From positions 33,265 to 97,264 of the forward strand of contig CAZXMO010000003.1 of NCBI GenBank assembly GCA_964641125.1: a DNA stretch of 64,000 nucleotides, given 5' to 3'. Shown here in pieces: positions 16,730 to 24,318 of the stretch (position 1 is the stretch's first letter; each line of letters opens with the position of its first letter). The stretch is from JBKHAJ01 sp964641125. Its GTDB lineage: Bacteria; Spirochaetota; Spirochaetia; SPDA01; CAZSGZ01. The notes under the pieces are model-generated. The model had not been told where the DNA came from. It was given only the letters and a program-made list of their open reading frames with translations, and did no database searches. The position numbers and the translations under genes were made by a program.

Positions 16730-18155
16730 TCGTCACCTCGATTCCGTTTCGACCCCACAGTTTTCGTGCCTCTTCGCTACAGCACAATCTCATCTCTTCC
16801 TCGTCCACCCGGACGGCCCGGCCTCCCTCGACGAGCTTTTCTCCCGCGACGAAGACGGTGTCCACGTTCCGGCCCTGAAAGGTCATTGTGAGGTATGATA
16901 TAACCGAAACCGGCGTCACCGGAACGGGTGAATCCGGCTTGATGATGATCAGATCGGCCTGTTTTCCCGCCGCCAGGCTTCCTACCGCATTTTCCATCCC
17001 CAGTGCCCTCGCCCCATGAGAGAGGGCCAGATCGACCGCCTGAAAGGGGGGAAGAACCGCCGGGTCCGCCCGATGCGCCTTGTGGAGGAGATAGGCGTAC
17101 CGAATGTATTCGGCTGTGTCTAACGTAAAGAAGCAGTCGTGTCCCAACGAGACGTTTATGTTCCGTTCCATCATTTCCGGAACCCTCGCCACCCCGTTTC
17201 CGCCCAAGGAATTGGTCATCGGGGTGTGGGCGACGTTGACTTCGTTCCGGGCCAAGATATCCAGGTCCTCATCGGACAGATCGATGCAGTGGGCCGCCAC
17301 CACATCCGGTCCTAATAGCCCGCATTCTTCGAGGAGGGCGGGGGCCGATTTTCCATATTTCTCCACCAGGAAGGTTCGGGGAATTTCCGCGATGTGAATC
17401 TGCATTCCCAAGGAAAATCGGTCGGCCAATTCCCGGGCGCGCCGCAGGGTTTCGGGGGAATTCGTATACGCGGTATGGACTCCCATTCTCACCGTGACCC
17501 GTTCCCCCCCCGGGAAGCTCCCCTCCTTTGCAAGCCGGCTGGAGATGAGATCCGCCGCTTTCAAGTTTTCTTCGAAACCCTTCTCCGCCATACCGGGGTC
17601 GAGCTTTTCGTTGATCGAAATACCGGGGATACGTTCGGTCACCTCATATCCTATTTGGGCCCGCAGACCGATCTCCCGAACCGCGGTAAGGGAAGCCTGG
17701 AGGGGGCTCTCGAACCGCCCGTCGCCGTTCAAACCGTTCGGCGCCTCCACGAGCTCGCAGACGGTGGTGGTCCCGTGTTTGAGCATCTTCATTCCGGCGT
17801 AGCGGGTTGCGGCGTAAATGCCCTCGCAGGTGGTTATATCCTCGAGCCATTCCCACCCCATCTTCTGGAGCATGTCCCAAAAGCTCTTAAGCCGGGTCAC
17901 GTCCACCGGCTGATTGTGTCCAAGAACGTAGGGCATGTGGGTGTGGGTAATGATGAAACCCGGCATAATTATACCCCCCGCGGCATCCACCGTCTCTGAC
18001 GCTTCGGGGTGCGCGGAAAGAACATCCCTTTCCGGTCCCACCGCGACGATTCTGCCGTCTTCCACCGCCACCGCACCTGGAGAAAATATTTCTCCACGAA
18101 GCAGATCGGGCTCGCAGGTCAGAACCAGTCCGTTCTTCAGTATCGTATCAGCCAT
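16722..18155 (-). CDS. SsnA/TrzA-like amidohydrolase (aminohydrolase)
   Basis: 477 residues of the metal-dependent amidohydrolase superfamily. It has the first metal motif HTHMP (residues 70-74), a QIHIAE histidine, AHCIDLS and a late GHD aspartate, so the ligand set for one divalent metal looks complete. Relatives include guanine deaminase, chlorohydrolases and SsnA of the E. coli xdh/yge purine cluster. It overlaps the xanthine-dehydrogenase large-subunit gene by eight bases upstream and the PreA-like gene by eight bases downstream. A deaminase of a purine or cyclic guanidine is the likely role (inference). Confidence 0.8.
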   Translation of the reverse strand: MADTILKNGLVLTCEPDLLRGEIFSPGAVAVEDGRIVAVGPERDVLSAHPEASETVDAAGGIIMPGFIITHTHMPYVLGHNQPVDVTRLKSFWDMLQKMGWEWLEDITTCEGIYAATRYAGMKMLKHGTTTVCELVEAPNGLNGDGRFESPLQASLTAVREIGLRAQIGYEVTERIPGISINEKLDPGMAEKGFEENLKAADLISSRLAKEGSFPGGERVTVRMGVHTAYTNSPETLRRARELADRFSLGMQIHIAEIPRTFLVEKYGKSAPALLEECGLLGPDVVAAHCIDLSDEDLDILARNEVNVAHTPMTNSLGGNGVARVPEMMERNINVSLGHDCFFTLDTAEYIRYAYLLHKAHRADPAVLPPFQAVDLALSHGARALGMENAVGSLAAGKQADLIIIKPDSPVPVTPVSVISYLTMTFQGRNVDTVFVAGEKLVEGGRAVRVDEEEMRLCCSEEARKLWGRNGIEVTNG

Positions 18156-20457
18156 CGGTACCTCCTTGACGGTCCTTCTCCTCTAAAGCTCGGAGTATAT
18201 CCTGCCTGGTAATCGGCAGCTTCGTAAAGCGTATCCCCGTTGCTGCGGCCACCGCATTGGCGAAGGCCGCAACGGTCCCCGCCACCGGGGGTTCGCCGAT
18301 TCCCTTCGCGCCGAAGGGACCGCTCGGGTTGGCCTCCTCCACGGCGATCGGCTCGGTGTCGATTCGGTCGAGCATAGTGGGCACGGCGTAATCCGCGAAA
18401 TTACTATTCAACACCGTTCCGGCGGAATATTCGATCTTTTCCATATGGGCGAGGCCGAAGCCGATGAGGGAGGCCCCCTGCACCTGCCCCTCGAAACCGA
18501 GGGGGTTTATGACCTTTCCCACATCGTGACACGCGGCGTGTCTCAGCACCTTGACCTTACCGGTATACCTGTCGATCCGGACGTCCATACGGTGGGTCCC
18601 GAAGTTATAGGCGATATAGATATTCCCCTGATGAGTTTCGTGATCGTAATCCGCTGCGGGAGCCTGAGAAAACTCGAGATGCATGAGGGGAAATCCTGTC
18701 CAGTATGCGGCGGTCGCCGCCTCAGACAGGGGGATTACGGTATTTTTATCCCCTTCGATGCGTACGGTATTTTCCCCTATCCTTATCGATTCCTGATCGG
18801 CGCCGGTCATGAGGGAGACCATTTTTTCGAGACTCTCCCTGACCGCCCTAGCCGCCTTTTCCACGGCCTTTCCCCCGACGGTGGTGCTCCGGGATGCCAC
18901 GGTGGGGCCCGAATCGTGGACTCCGTCGGTATCGACGAGCTTGACGGTTACCCTGTCCACGGTCACCCCCAGGATTTCCGCGGCAACTTGCGCATATACG
19001 GTCTTAGCACCCTGTCCGAGCTCGGTAAGACCTACTCCGACTAAGACGCTTCCGTCCTGACTCATCTGGACCGAAGCCCCCACAACATCGACCCCCTCGG
19101 CGCCGTTGGATATCCCCTGGAGAAGACACGAGTAGCCGGTCCCCCGGAGATACCGCCCGCCGGATCCGGCGGTCTCGGTCTCTTCATTTATAGGAGGGAG
19201 TTCGATTTCGGCAATTCGATCGATTGTCTGGATGAGCCCCACAGATTCGTCGAAGACTTGACTGGTCGCGGTGGCGTCGCCGGGTTTGAGTCCGTTTTTT
19301 CTTCTGAACTTTAGCTTGTCCATACCGATCTTTTCCGCCGCCTCGTCCATCTGTGATTCCGAGGCGAATGTAACCTGGGGGACCCCGAACCCCCTGAAGG
19401 CGCCGCAGTAGGTCTTATTGGTATACACTGTAGTCGCCTCGACGAAGACATTGTCGATAGTGTAAGGACCGGCGGCATGGATGAGTCCCTTCATGGTGAC
19501 GAAGGGACTCTCCGAGGCGTAGGCTCCTCCGTCGAGGAGGACGTATATCTTCCGGGCTGTGACCGTTCCGTCCTTCTTCACACCGGTGGCAATCCTGATT
19601 CGCGACGCGTGCCTGAAGTTCGAGCCTATCACCGACTCCTCCCGGGTATGCTCGATCATTACCGGCCGTCCCGTTATCACGGCGGCGGTCGCCGCGAGGG
19701 AGCCGATTTCCGTTGCCACGTCGTCCTTTCCGCCGAAAGACCCGCCGGTAAAGGCCTGGACCACCTTGACCCGGGAAGCCGGATATCCGATATTCGCCGC
19801 GACATGTCCCCTGATGTGGAAGGGGGATTGGCAGGAGGCGTATACGGTAATACGCCCGTCGCTCTCGGGGACCGCGCACACCGCCTCCGGCTCCATGTAG
19901 GCGTGCTCCTGGAAGGATGTCTCATACTCTCCCTCCACTACGAAGTCGGCCTCACCCAATCCCTTTTCCGCGTCCCCCTTGGTCAACCGGCGGGAAAAGG
20001 TGACGTTACCGTTTTCGTGGATCTTCCGAGCGTCTTCCGCGAGGGCCTCGTCCACCGTCAGAATCGGTTCGTAGGGCTCGATGACCGATTCGATCAGCTC
20101 CGCCGCCTCCCGGGCACCCCTCCTCGAGTCGGCGACCACCAGGGCCACCGATTCGCCGGCGTAACGTATCTCCCCCTCGGCGAGAATGGGCTGATCGAAG
20201 GGGGGGAGAATTCCTATCAGATTGGGTCCGAGGAGGTCCTTCGCGGTAATTATTTCCACGACTCCTTCCGCCCGGGAGGCGGCCCCGGTTTTAACCTCCC
20301 GGAGGTGTCCCGCGGGAACACCCGCCCGCGCCGCGGCCCCGTGGAGCATACCCGGAAAGCGCATGTCCCCGGTGAACCGTGCCGCTCCGGTAACGAGCTC
20401 GATTCCGTCTACCTTTCTAACCGGTTTTCCGACTGTGCTGTAATTCGACTTATTCAT
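18148..20457 (-). CDS. Xanthine-dehydrogenase-family molybdopterin-binding subunit
   Basis: 769 residues, the usual length for the large subunit of three-subunit molybdenum hydroxylases. The N-terminal domain ends near residue 120. GGSFGGKDD (about residue 232), CGAFRGFGVPQ and the C-terminal PFGAKGIGEPPVAGT with the catalytic glutamate line the molybdenum site. It hydroxylates a nitrogen heterocycle using water. Genes for the [2Fe-2S] and FAD subunits lie just upstream with overlaps. Whether it uses a selenido ligand, as purine hydroxylases of clostridia do, cannot be seen in the protein sequence. Confidence 0.9.
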   Translation of the reverse strand: MNKSNYSTVGKPVRKVDGIELVTGAARFTGDMRFPGMLHGAAARAGVPAGHLREVKTGAASRAEGVVEIITAKDLLGPNLIGILPPFDQPILAEGEIRYAGESVALVVADSRRGAREAAELIESVIEPYEPILTVDEALAEDARKIHENGNVTFSRRLTKGDAEKGLGEADFVVEGEYETSFQEHAYMEPEAVCAVPESDGRITVYASCQSPFHIRGHVAANIGYPASRVKVVQAFTGGSFGGKDDVATEIGSLAATAAVITGRPVMIEHTREESVIGSNFRHASRIRIATGVKKDGTVTARKIYVLLDGGAYASESPFVTMKGLIHAAGPYTIDNVFVEATTVYTNKTYCGAFRGFGVPQVTFASESQMDEAAEKIGMDKLKFRRKNGLKPGDATATSQVFDESVGLIQTIDRIAEIELPPINEETETAGSGGRYLRGTGYSCLLQGISNGAEGVDVVGASVQMSQDGSVLVGVGLTELGQGAKTVYAQVAAEILGVTVDRVTVKLVDTDGVHDSGPTVASRSTTVGGKAVEKAARAVRESLEKMVSLMTGADQESIRIGENTVRIEGDKNTVIPLSEAATAAYWTGFPLMHLEFSQAPAADYDHETHQGNIYIAYNFGTHRMDVRIDRYTGKVKVLRHAACHDVGKVINPLGFEGQVQGASLIGFGLAHMEKIEYSAGTVLNSNFADYAVPTMLDRIDTEPIAVEEANPSGPFGAKGIGEPPVAGTVAAFANAVAAATGIRFTKLPITRQDILRALEEKDRQGGTDG

Positions 20458-20929
20458 TCCCGTTTCGCTCTATCAGCTCCGCCGCGTGCTCGACGGCTTC
20501 GACTATCTTCGTATACCCGGTGCATCGGCAGAAGTTTCCGCTCAAAGCTTCGGCTATCCTCGTCCGGTCAGGTTTCGGTTCCTCGTCTAAGAGTGCCTTG
20601 GTGCTCAGCACCATCCCCGGCGTGCAGAAGCCGCATTGGACGGCCCCCTTCTCGAGGTAGGCGTCCTGTATGGGATGCAGGCCGCCGTCGTGCCCGTGAA
20701 TCCCCTCAATAGTAGTCACCCGGGTGCCGTGGAGCTTGGCCGCGGTCAGGAGACAGCTGTTCACGGTACGTCCGTCGACAATTACCGTGCAGGCGCCGCA
20801 CTCTCCCTTCCCGCATCCCTCTTTCGTGCCGGTAAGTCCGAGCCGGTCTCTGAGGATGTCCAGAGCGCGCTCGTCTCCGTTCACCTCGAGGGTTATCTCT
20901 TTTCCGTTGCAGATAAAATCAAGCTTCAT
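20450..20929 (-). CDS. Xanthine-dehydrogenase-family [2Fe-2S] subunit
   Basis: 159 residues. The plant-type ferredoxin domain has GCGKGECGACTVIVDG, with a fourth cysteine in NSCLL. The C-terminal helical domain has CGFCTPGM and GNFCRCTGYTKI, the eight-cysteine pattern for two [2Fe-2S] clusters. It passes electrons from the molybdenum centre to FAD. The ATG at 20929 is chosen because the domain begins there (MKLDFICNG). It overlaps the FAD-subunit gene by eleven bases and the large subunit by eight. Confidence 0.93.
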   Translation of the reverse strand: MKLDFICNGKEITLEVNGDERALDILRDRLGLTGTKEGCGKGECGACTVIVDGRTVNSCLLTAAKLHGTRVTTIEGIHGHDGGLHPIQDAYLEKGAVQCGFCTPGMVLSTKALLDEEPKPDRTRIAEALSGNFCRCTGYTKIVEAVEHAAELIERNGNE

Positions 20930-21788
20930 CGTTGCCCCCTCCCCGCGTGAAGATTTCCGACACCGCATCCGCTACCAGCTGCCCGGTTACCGATGCCCGG
21001 TAATCTCCGGTGGCCCTCACATCGTTTATCGGACGGATGTCCTTTCGCACCGTTTCCGATAGAGTCTCCCGTTCGATTTCCTCGCGCCCTCGGCCGGTCA
21101 TGTACTCTTCCGCCGAATAAAGCCTGACCGGTACCGGCGCCACGCTTCCCGCGGCAGCCCGGACCCGTGTTATCCTCAAGTCTCCGTCGAGTACACTCCA
21201 CACCGCCGTGTTCACCTGGGATATCGCCTGTCCCTCCCGCTTTCCGATCATCCGGAACGCTGAAATCCCTTCGAGGGATTTCTGAGGCAGTACGACCGCG
21301 GCGAGGAGCTCCCCAGGCTTGCGTACGGTCATCTTCGGACCGGTGAAGAATTCCTCGGCCTTTATCCTCCGTTCTCCGTCTAGGGATCGGAGAACGAGCT
21401 CCGCTTCGAGACAGACAAGTGGAGCCAAGGTGTCTCCGCAGGGAGACCCGTTGCAGATGTTCCCCCCGAGGGTCGCGAGATTTCGGATCTGCGGGCTCCC
21501 TATAGCCTGAGCCCCCTGCCTGAGGCACGCGGGTATCATCGTTCCGTCCGACTGTGCAATTTCGGCAATGGTGACGCAGGCGCCGATAACGCAGTCCCCG
21601 TCAGTGTATCGGATGTCTCTCAGCTCCTCTAATCCGGTGATATCGAGGAGTCCCGCGGGATCTTTGATCCTGTCCGCCCTCTGGACCATCAGATCGGTAC
21701 CGCCCGCGATTATCTCGACACCCTTACCCGCCGCGAGCTCGAGGGCCTCCGCGATGTTGTGTGCTCTATAGTATACCGGTTGCTTCAT
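20919..21788 (-). CDS. Xanthine-dehydrogenase-family FAD-binding subunit
   Basis: 289 residues, the usual size of the medium subunit. The family loop EIIAGGTDLMVQ lies near residue 25, and the second FAD motif, ATLGGNICNGSPCGDTLAPL, near residues 105-125. The C-terminal domain (CO dehydrogenase flavoprotein C-terminal) follows. It receives electrons from the [2Fe-2S] subunit and passes them to NAD or another acceptor. It is the first gene of the three-gene hydroxylase block, seven bases after the MoaD-like gene. Confidence 0.92.
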   Translation of the reverse strand: MKQPVYYRAHNIAEALELAAGKGVEIIAGGTDLMVQRADRIKDPAGLLDITGLEELRDIRYTDGDCVIGACVTIAEIAQSDGTMIPACLRQGAQAIGSPQIRNLATLGGNICNGSPCGDTLAPLVCLEAELVLRSLDGERRIKAEEFFTGPKMTVRKPGELLAAVVLPQKSLEGISAFRMIGKREGQAISQVNTAVWSVLDGDLRITRVRAAAGSVAPVPVRLYSAEEYMTGRGREEIERETLSETVRKDIRPINDVRATGDYRASVTGQLVADAVSEIFTRGGGNDEA

Positions 21789-21795
21789 AGTTGTC

Positions 21796-22092
21796 TCAGC
21801 CGCCTTCCATTCCGGTTGCGATTACATATTCCTCTTCGAACCTGCCTCGCCCCACCGCGGGCGCCTCGAGATGATCGATCCTCTCCAAACCTCCCGCCTC
21901 GTTCCGCCGGAAAACGAGCACTCCGTCGTAGAGATCCCCCTTTTCGAAGAGCCTCAAGCTCCTATACGCCTTCTCCACCTCCCGCAGGGTCGAGGCTAAG
22001 GACATATTTTCCTCCGGGAGCTCTATCACGGTATTCCGTTCTCCCGCGCATGTCCTGATATGACCTACGAACTCGATCCTCACCCGGCTCAT
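21796..22092 (-). CDS. MoaD/ThiS-family small sulfur-carrier protein
   Basis: 98 residues ending in the GG tail needed for adenylation and thiocarboxylate formation in MoaD-like proteins. The beta-grasp start RIEFVGHIRTCAG is typical. The ATG at 22092 overlaps the stop of the aldehyde oxidoreductase gene by four bases. MoaD-like genes are often next to tungsten aldehyde oxidoreductases, which need two pterins per metal. It may serve pterin cofactor synthesis or be an AOR-linked variant. It could also supply sulfur for another pathway. Confidence 0.8.
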   Translation of the reverse strand: MSRVRIEFVGHIRTCAGERNTVIELPEENMSLASTLREVEKAYRSLRLFEKGDLYDGVLVFRRNEAGGLERIDHLEAPAVGRGRFEEEYVIATGMEGG

Positions 22093-23900
22093 CTCCCTGA
22101 AATCTCCAGCTCTCTCAGTTTTTCCCCTCCCGGTACGCCGTCCCGGTCCCATCCGCGGAGACTGTAGTACTCCTCGAGCATTTCCGTAAATCGCCCCTTG
22201 TCCATAACCGCGGCTTCCGAAACCTCTCCAACGATGGGCTCGAAACACCTCTCGGGAAGCATGTCGTCCTGCTTGGTCAACCCCGCCCGGACATTGAACA
22301 GCCGCTCCAGATTCCATGTGCGCTCTCCGATTCGGACGAACTCCTCCCAGGACATATCCCGTCCCACCGCCGCCTTCAGATATCTAGGATAGTAGTCGTG
22401 ATCGGTGACGAATTCGTGGAACCGGCAGCTTATGAGGGTAAAGATAGCATTGACGGTGTTCTGGATTCCGATGACCATCTCGGCCTTTCCCTCGTAGCTG
22501 TCCATATCGACAGCCCCGATAATCTCGGCACCGATGGGGGCCCTCTTGTGGCAGGCCCCGCGGTTCGATGTGGCAAAGGCGAGTCCGGTTCCCTTCATCC
22601 GCCGGGGCATCCAGGCGGCGAATCCTGAGTTCTTGACCTGCATGGCGAACTCCTTTCCCGCGCCTATTTTTTCCGCGGCTTTAGCGGGCCCGAGGGCCAG
22701 AGTGTCGCCGATACCCTCCCTCTTTCCTATCTTGTGCAAGAGGGCGAGCACGGTCTCCGGTTTTCCGAACTCGAGATCGATACCCGGTTCGCCGATGAGT
22801 CCCCGCTCTCCCATCTCCAGGGCCCAGGCGATGGTTACTCCGACGGTGAGGCTGTCCATACCGTATTCCTCGGTCAGTCTGTTCGCCTCGGCGAGAACGT
22901 CGGGGTCCCGGTTTTCCAGGTTGGACCCCAGGGAGTACATGGTCTCGTACTCGGGCCCCCGGGCCCAGGCGTCTTTTCCGCCGTGATCCTTGTACCTATG
23001 GACCCGCCCGCAGTGAACGGGACAGCTGAAGCAGGAAACCCACTTGGTAGAGAAGTCCTTCTCGTACCGCTGCCCGTCGATGAGATCGGCCCCCTCGAAA
23101 GCCCCTTTTTGATGATTCCGCGTCGGAAGACCGCCCCGGCTCTGGACGAGAGACATCCCCGCTCCGGTCCCGAAACGCGAGAAGAGTCCCACGAGATTGT
23201 ACTCCTCATCGCAGGCGGACATGATGACCGTCATGTTGTCGGCGACGCACCGTGAAAATTCCTTTCGGTCGTAGACGTCGACGGGTACCGAGCCCCTGAT
23301 ACCGACCCCCTTGATCCTTTTCGATCCGAGGACGGCTCCGGCTCCCCCACGGCCGAAGGTGCGGGTTTCGGAGAATATCGAACCCATGGCCACACCCTTT
23401 TCTCCGGCCGGGCCGATGGAGAGGGTTCTGTACCCGCTCCCGTAGGTATTTTTTATGTACGTTTCGGTCTCTTCGGTGGAAGTCCCTAAAACCGGTGACG
23501 CGTCGACGAACCGGACTTCGTCGTTATCGATCAGGATCAGGCTCCACTCGTCGCACCGTCCTTCGAAGATGATTCCGTCGATTCCCGCGAACTTGATTTC
23601 CGCTCCGAGGAAACCCCCGGCGTAGCAGTTGAGGATGGTCCCCGACAGGGGCGATTTGGTGACGATACACGCCTGAGGGTGCATGGGAGCCGCGGTCCCG
23701 GTAAGAGGACCGACGGTGAGGACGATCTTGTTCGCGGGATCGAGGGGATCGATCCGGGGATCTACTTCGTCGAAGAGGATTTTCGTACCGTACCCGATAC
23801 CGCCGATGTATTCCCGCACTTCCCCGGGCACTTCCCAGGGTGACGCCTTTTTCTCGCCGCACTCGATTCTCAAGATCCGGTCTCTCATACTGCCCGGCAT
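22089..23900 (-). CDS. Aldehyde:ferredoxin oxidoreductase (tungsten-type)
   Basis: 603 residues of the AOR family, which oxidise aldehydes to acids, or the reverse, with ferredoxin. The N-terminal domain has YIGGIGYGTKILFDE and LTVGPLTGTAAPM for the bis-pterin tungsten cofactor. CFSCPVHC near residue 280 plus a late SCRF cysteine bind one [4Fe-4S] cluster. The ATG at 23900 follows GGGGGA and is one base past the ferredoxin stop. Upstream in-frame codons extend into the ferredoxin gene and are not family-like. The aldehyde is unknown; acetaldehyde from acetyl-phosphate metabolism or an aldehyde from amine cleavage could be candidates. Confidence 0.92.
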   Translation of the reverse strand: MPGSMRDRILRIECGEKKASPWEVPGEVREYIGGIGYGTKILFDEVDPRIDPLDPANKIVLTVGPLTGTAAPMHPQACIVTKSPLSGTILNCYAGGFLGAEIKFAGIDGIIFEGRCDEWSLILIDNDEVRFVDASPVLGTSTEETETYIKNTYGSGYRTLSIGPAGEKGVAMGSIFSETRTFGRGGAGAVLGSKRIKGVGIRGSVPVDVYDRKEFSRCVADNMTVIMSACDEEYNLVGLFSRFGTGAGMSLVQSRGGLPTRNHQKGAFEGADLIDGQRYEKDFSTKWVSCFSCPVHCGRVHRYKDHGGKDAWARGPEYETMYSLGSNLENRDPDVLAEANRLTEEYGMDSLTVGVTIAWALEMGERGLIGEPGIDLEFGKPETVLALLHKIGKREGIGDTLALGPAKAAEKIGAGKEFAMQVKNSGFAAWMPRRMKGTGLAFATSNRGACHKRAPIGAEIIGAVDMDSYEGKAEMVIGIQNTVNAIFTLISCRFHEFVTDHDYYPRYLKAAVGRDMSWEEFVRIGERTWNLERLFNVRAGLTKQDDMLPERCFEPIVGEVSEAAVMDKGRFTEMLEEYYSLRGWDRDGVPGGEKLRELEISGR

Positions 23901-23901
23901 A

Positions 23902-24303
23902 TCATTCCCCCTTCTTCCGTATCGCCTGAGTCGCGCACTCCGGAACGCACGCCGGCTCTCCGCCGCAGAAATCGCACTTCCACGCCTTTTTGCCGACAAA
24001 GGTTATTGCATCGTAAGGACAGGCGTCCATGCAGGCCCTGCATCCGATACACTCCTCTTCATCGATGACGACGGTCCCCCCGTTTTCCCGGATCGCGTCG
24101 ACGGGACACGATTCTATGCAGGGATGACCTTCGCAGTCGTCGAATCGGCACACCCTGAACACAGGATCCCCCGGCCACGCCCGGTCGACGAAGATTCGGG
24201 ACTCTTTCATATCCACCCTTTCCGTCTGAACGATGGAACAGGCAATCATGCATCGCCTGCATTCGGTACAGCGCTTCAGATCTATTTCAAAACCCGTTAG
24301 CAT
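23902..24303 (-). CDS. Polyferredoxin-like 4[4Fe-4S] electron-transfer protein (AOR partner)
   Basis: 133 residues with four cysteine clusters, CTECRRCMIAC, CRFDDCEGHPCIESCP, CIGCRACMDACP and CDFCGGEPACVPECA, the HycB/DmsB-like layout for four [4Fe-4S] centres. It lacks a signal peptide, so it is cytoplasmic. It directly precedes and nearly touches the AOR gene, the common arrangement for AOR with a dedicated iron-sulfur subunit. It could link AOR to ferredoxin, to NAD(P), or to the PreA-like enzyme. Confidence 0.88.
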   Translation of the reverse strand: MLTGFEIDLKRCTECRRCMIACSIVQTERVDMKESRIFVDRAWPGDPVFRVCRFDDCEGHPCIESCPVDAIRENGGTVVIDEEECIGCRACMDACPYDAITFVGKKAWKCDFCGGEPACVPECATQAIRKKGE

Positions 24304-24318
24304 AATTCTCTTCTCCGA

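Noticed and set aside
19477..20712. Plus-strand frame of 411 codons opposite the molybdenum hydroxylase genes
   Set aside because: It spans two clear minus-strand genes and shows no family motifs.
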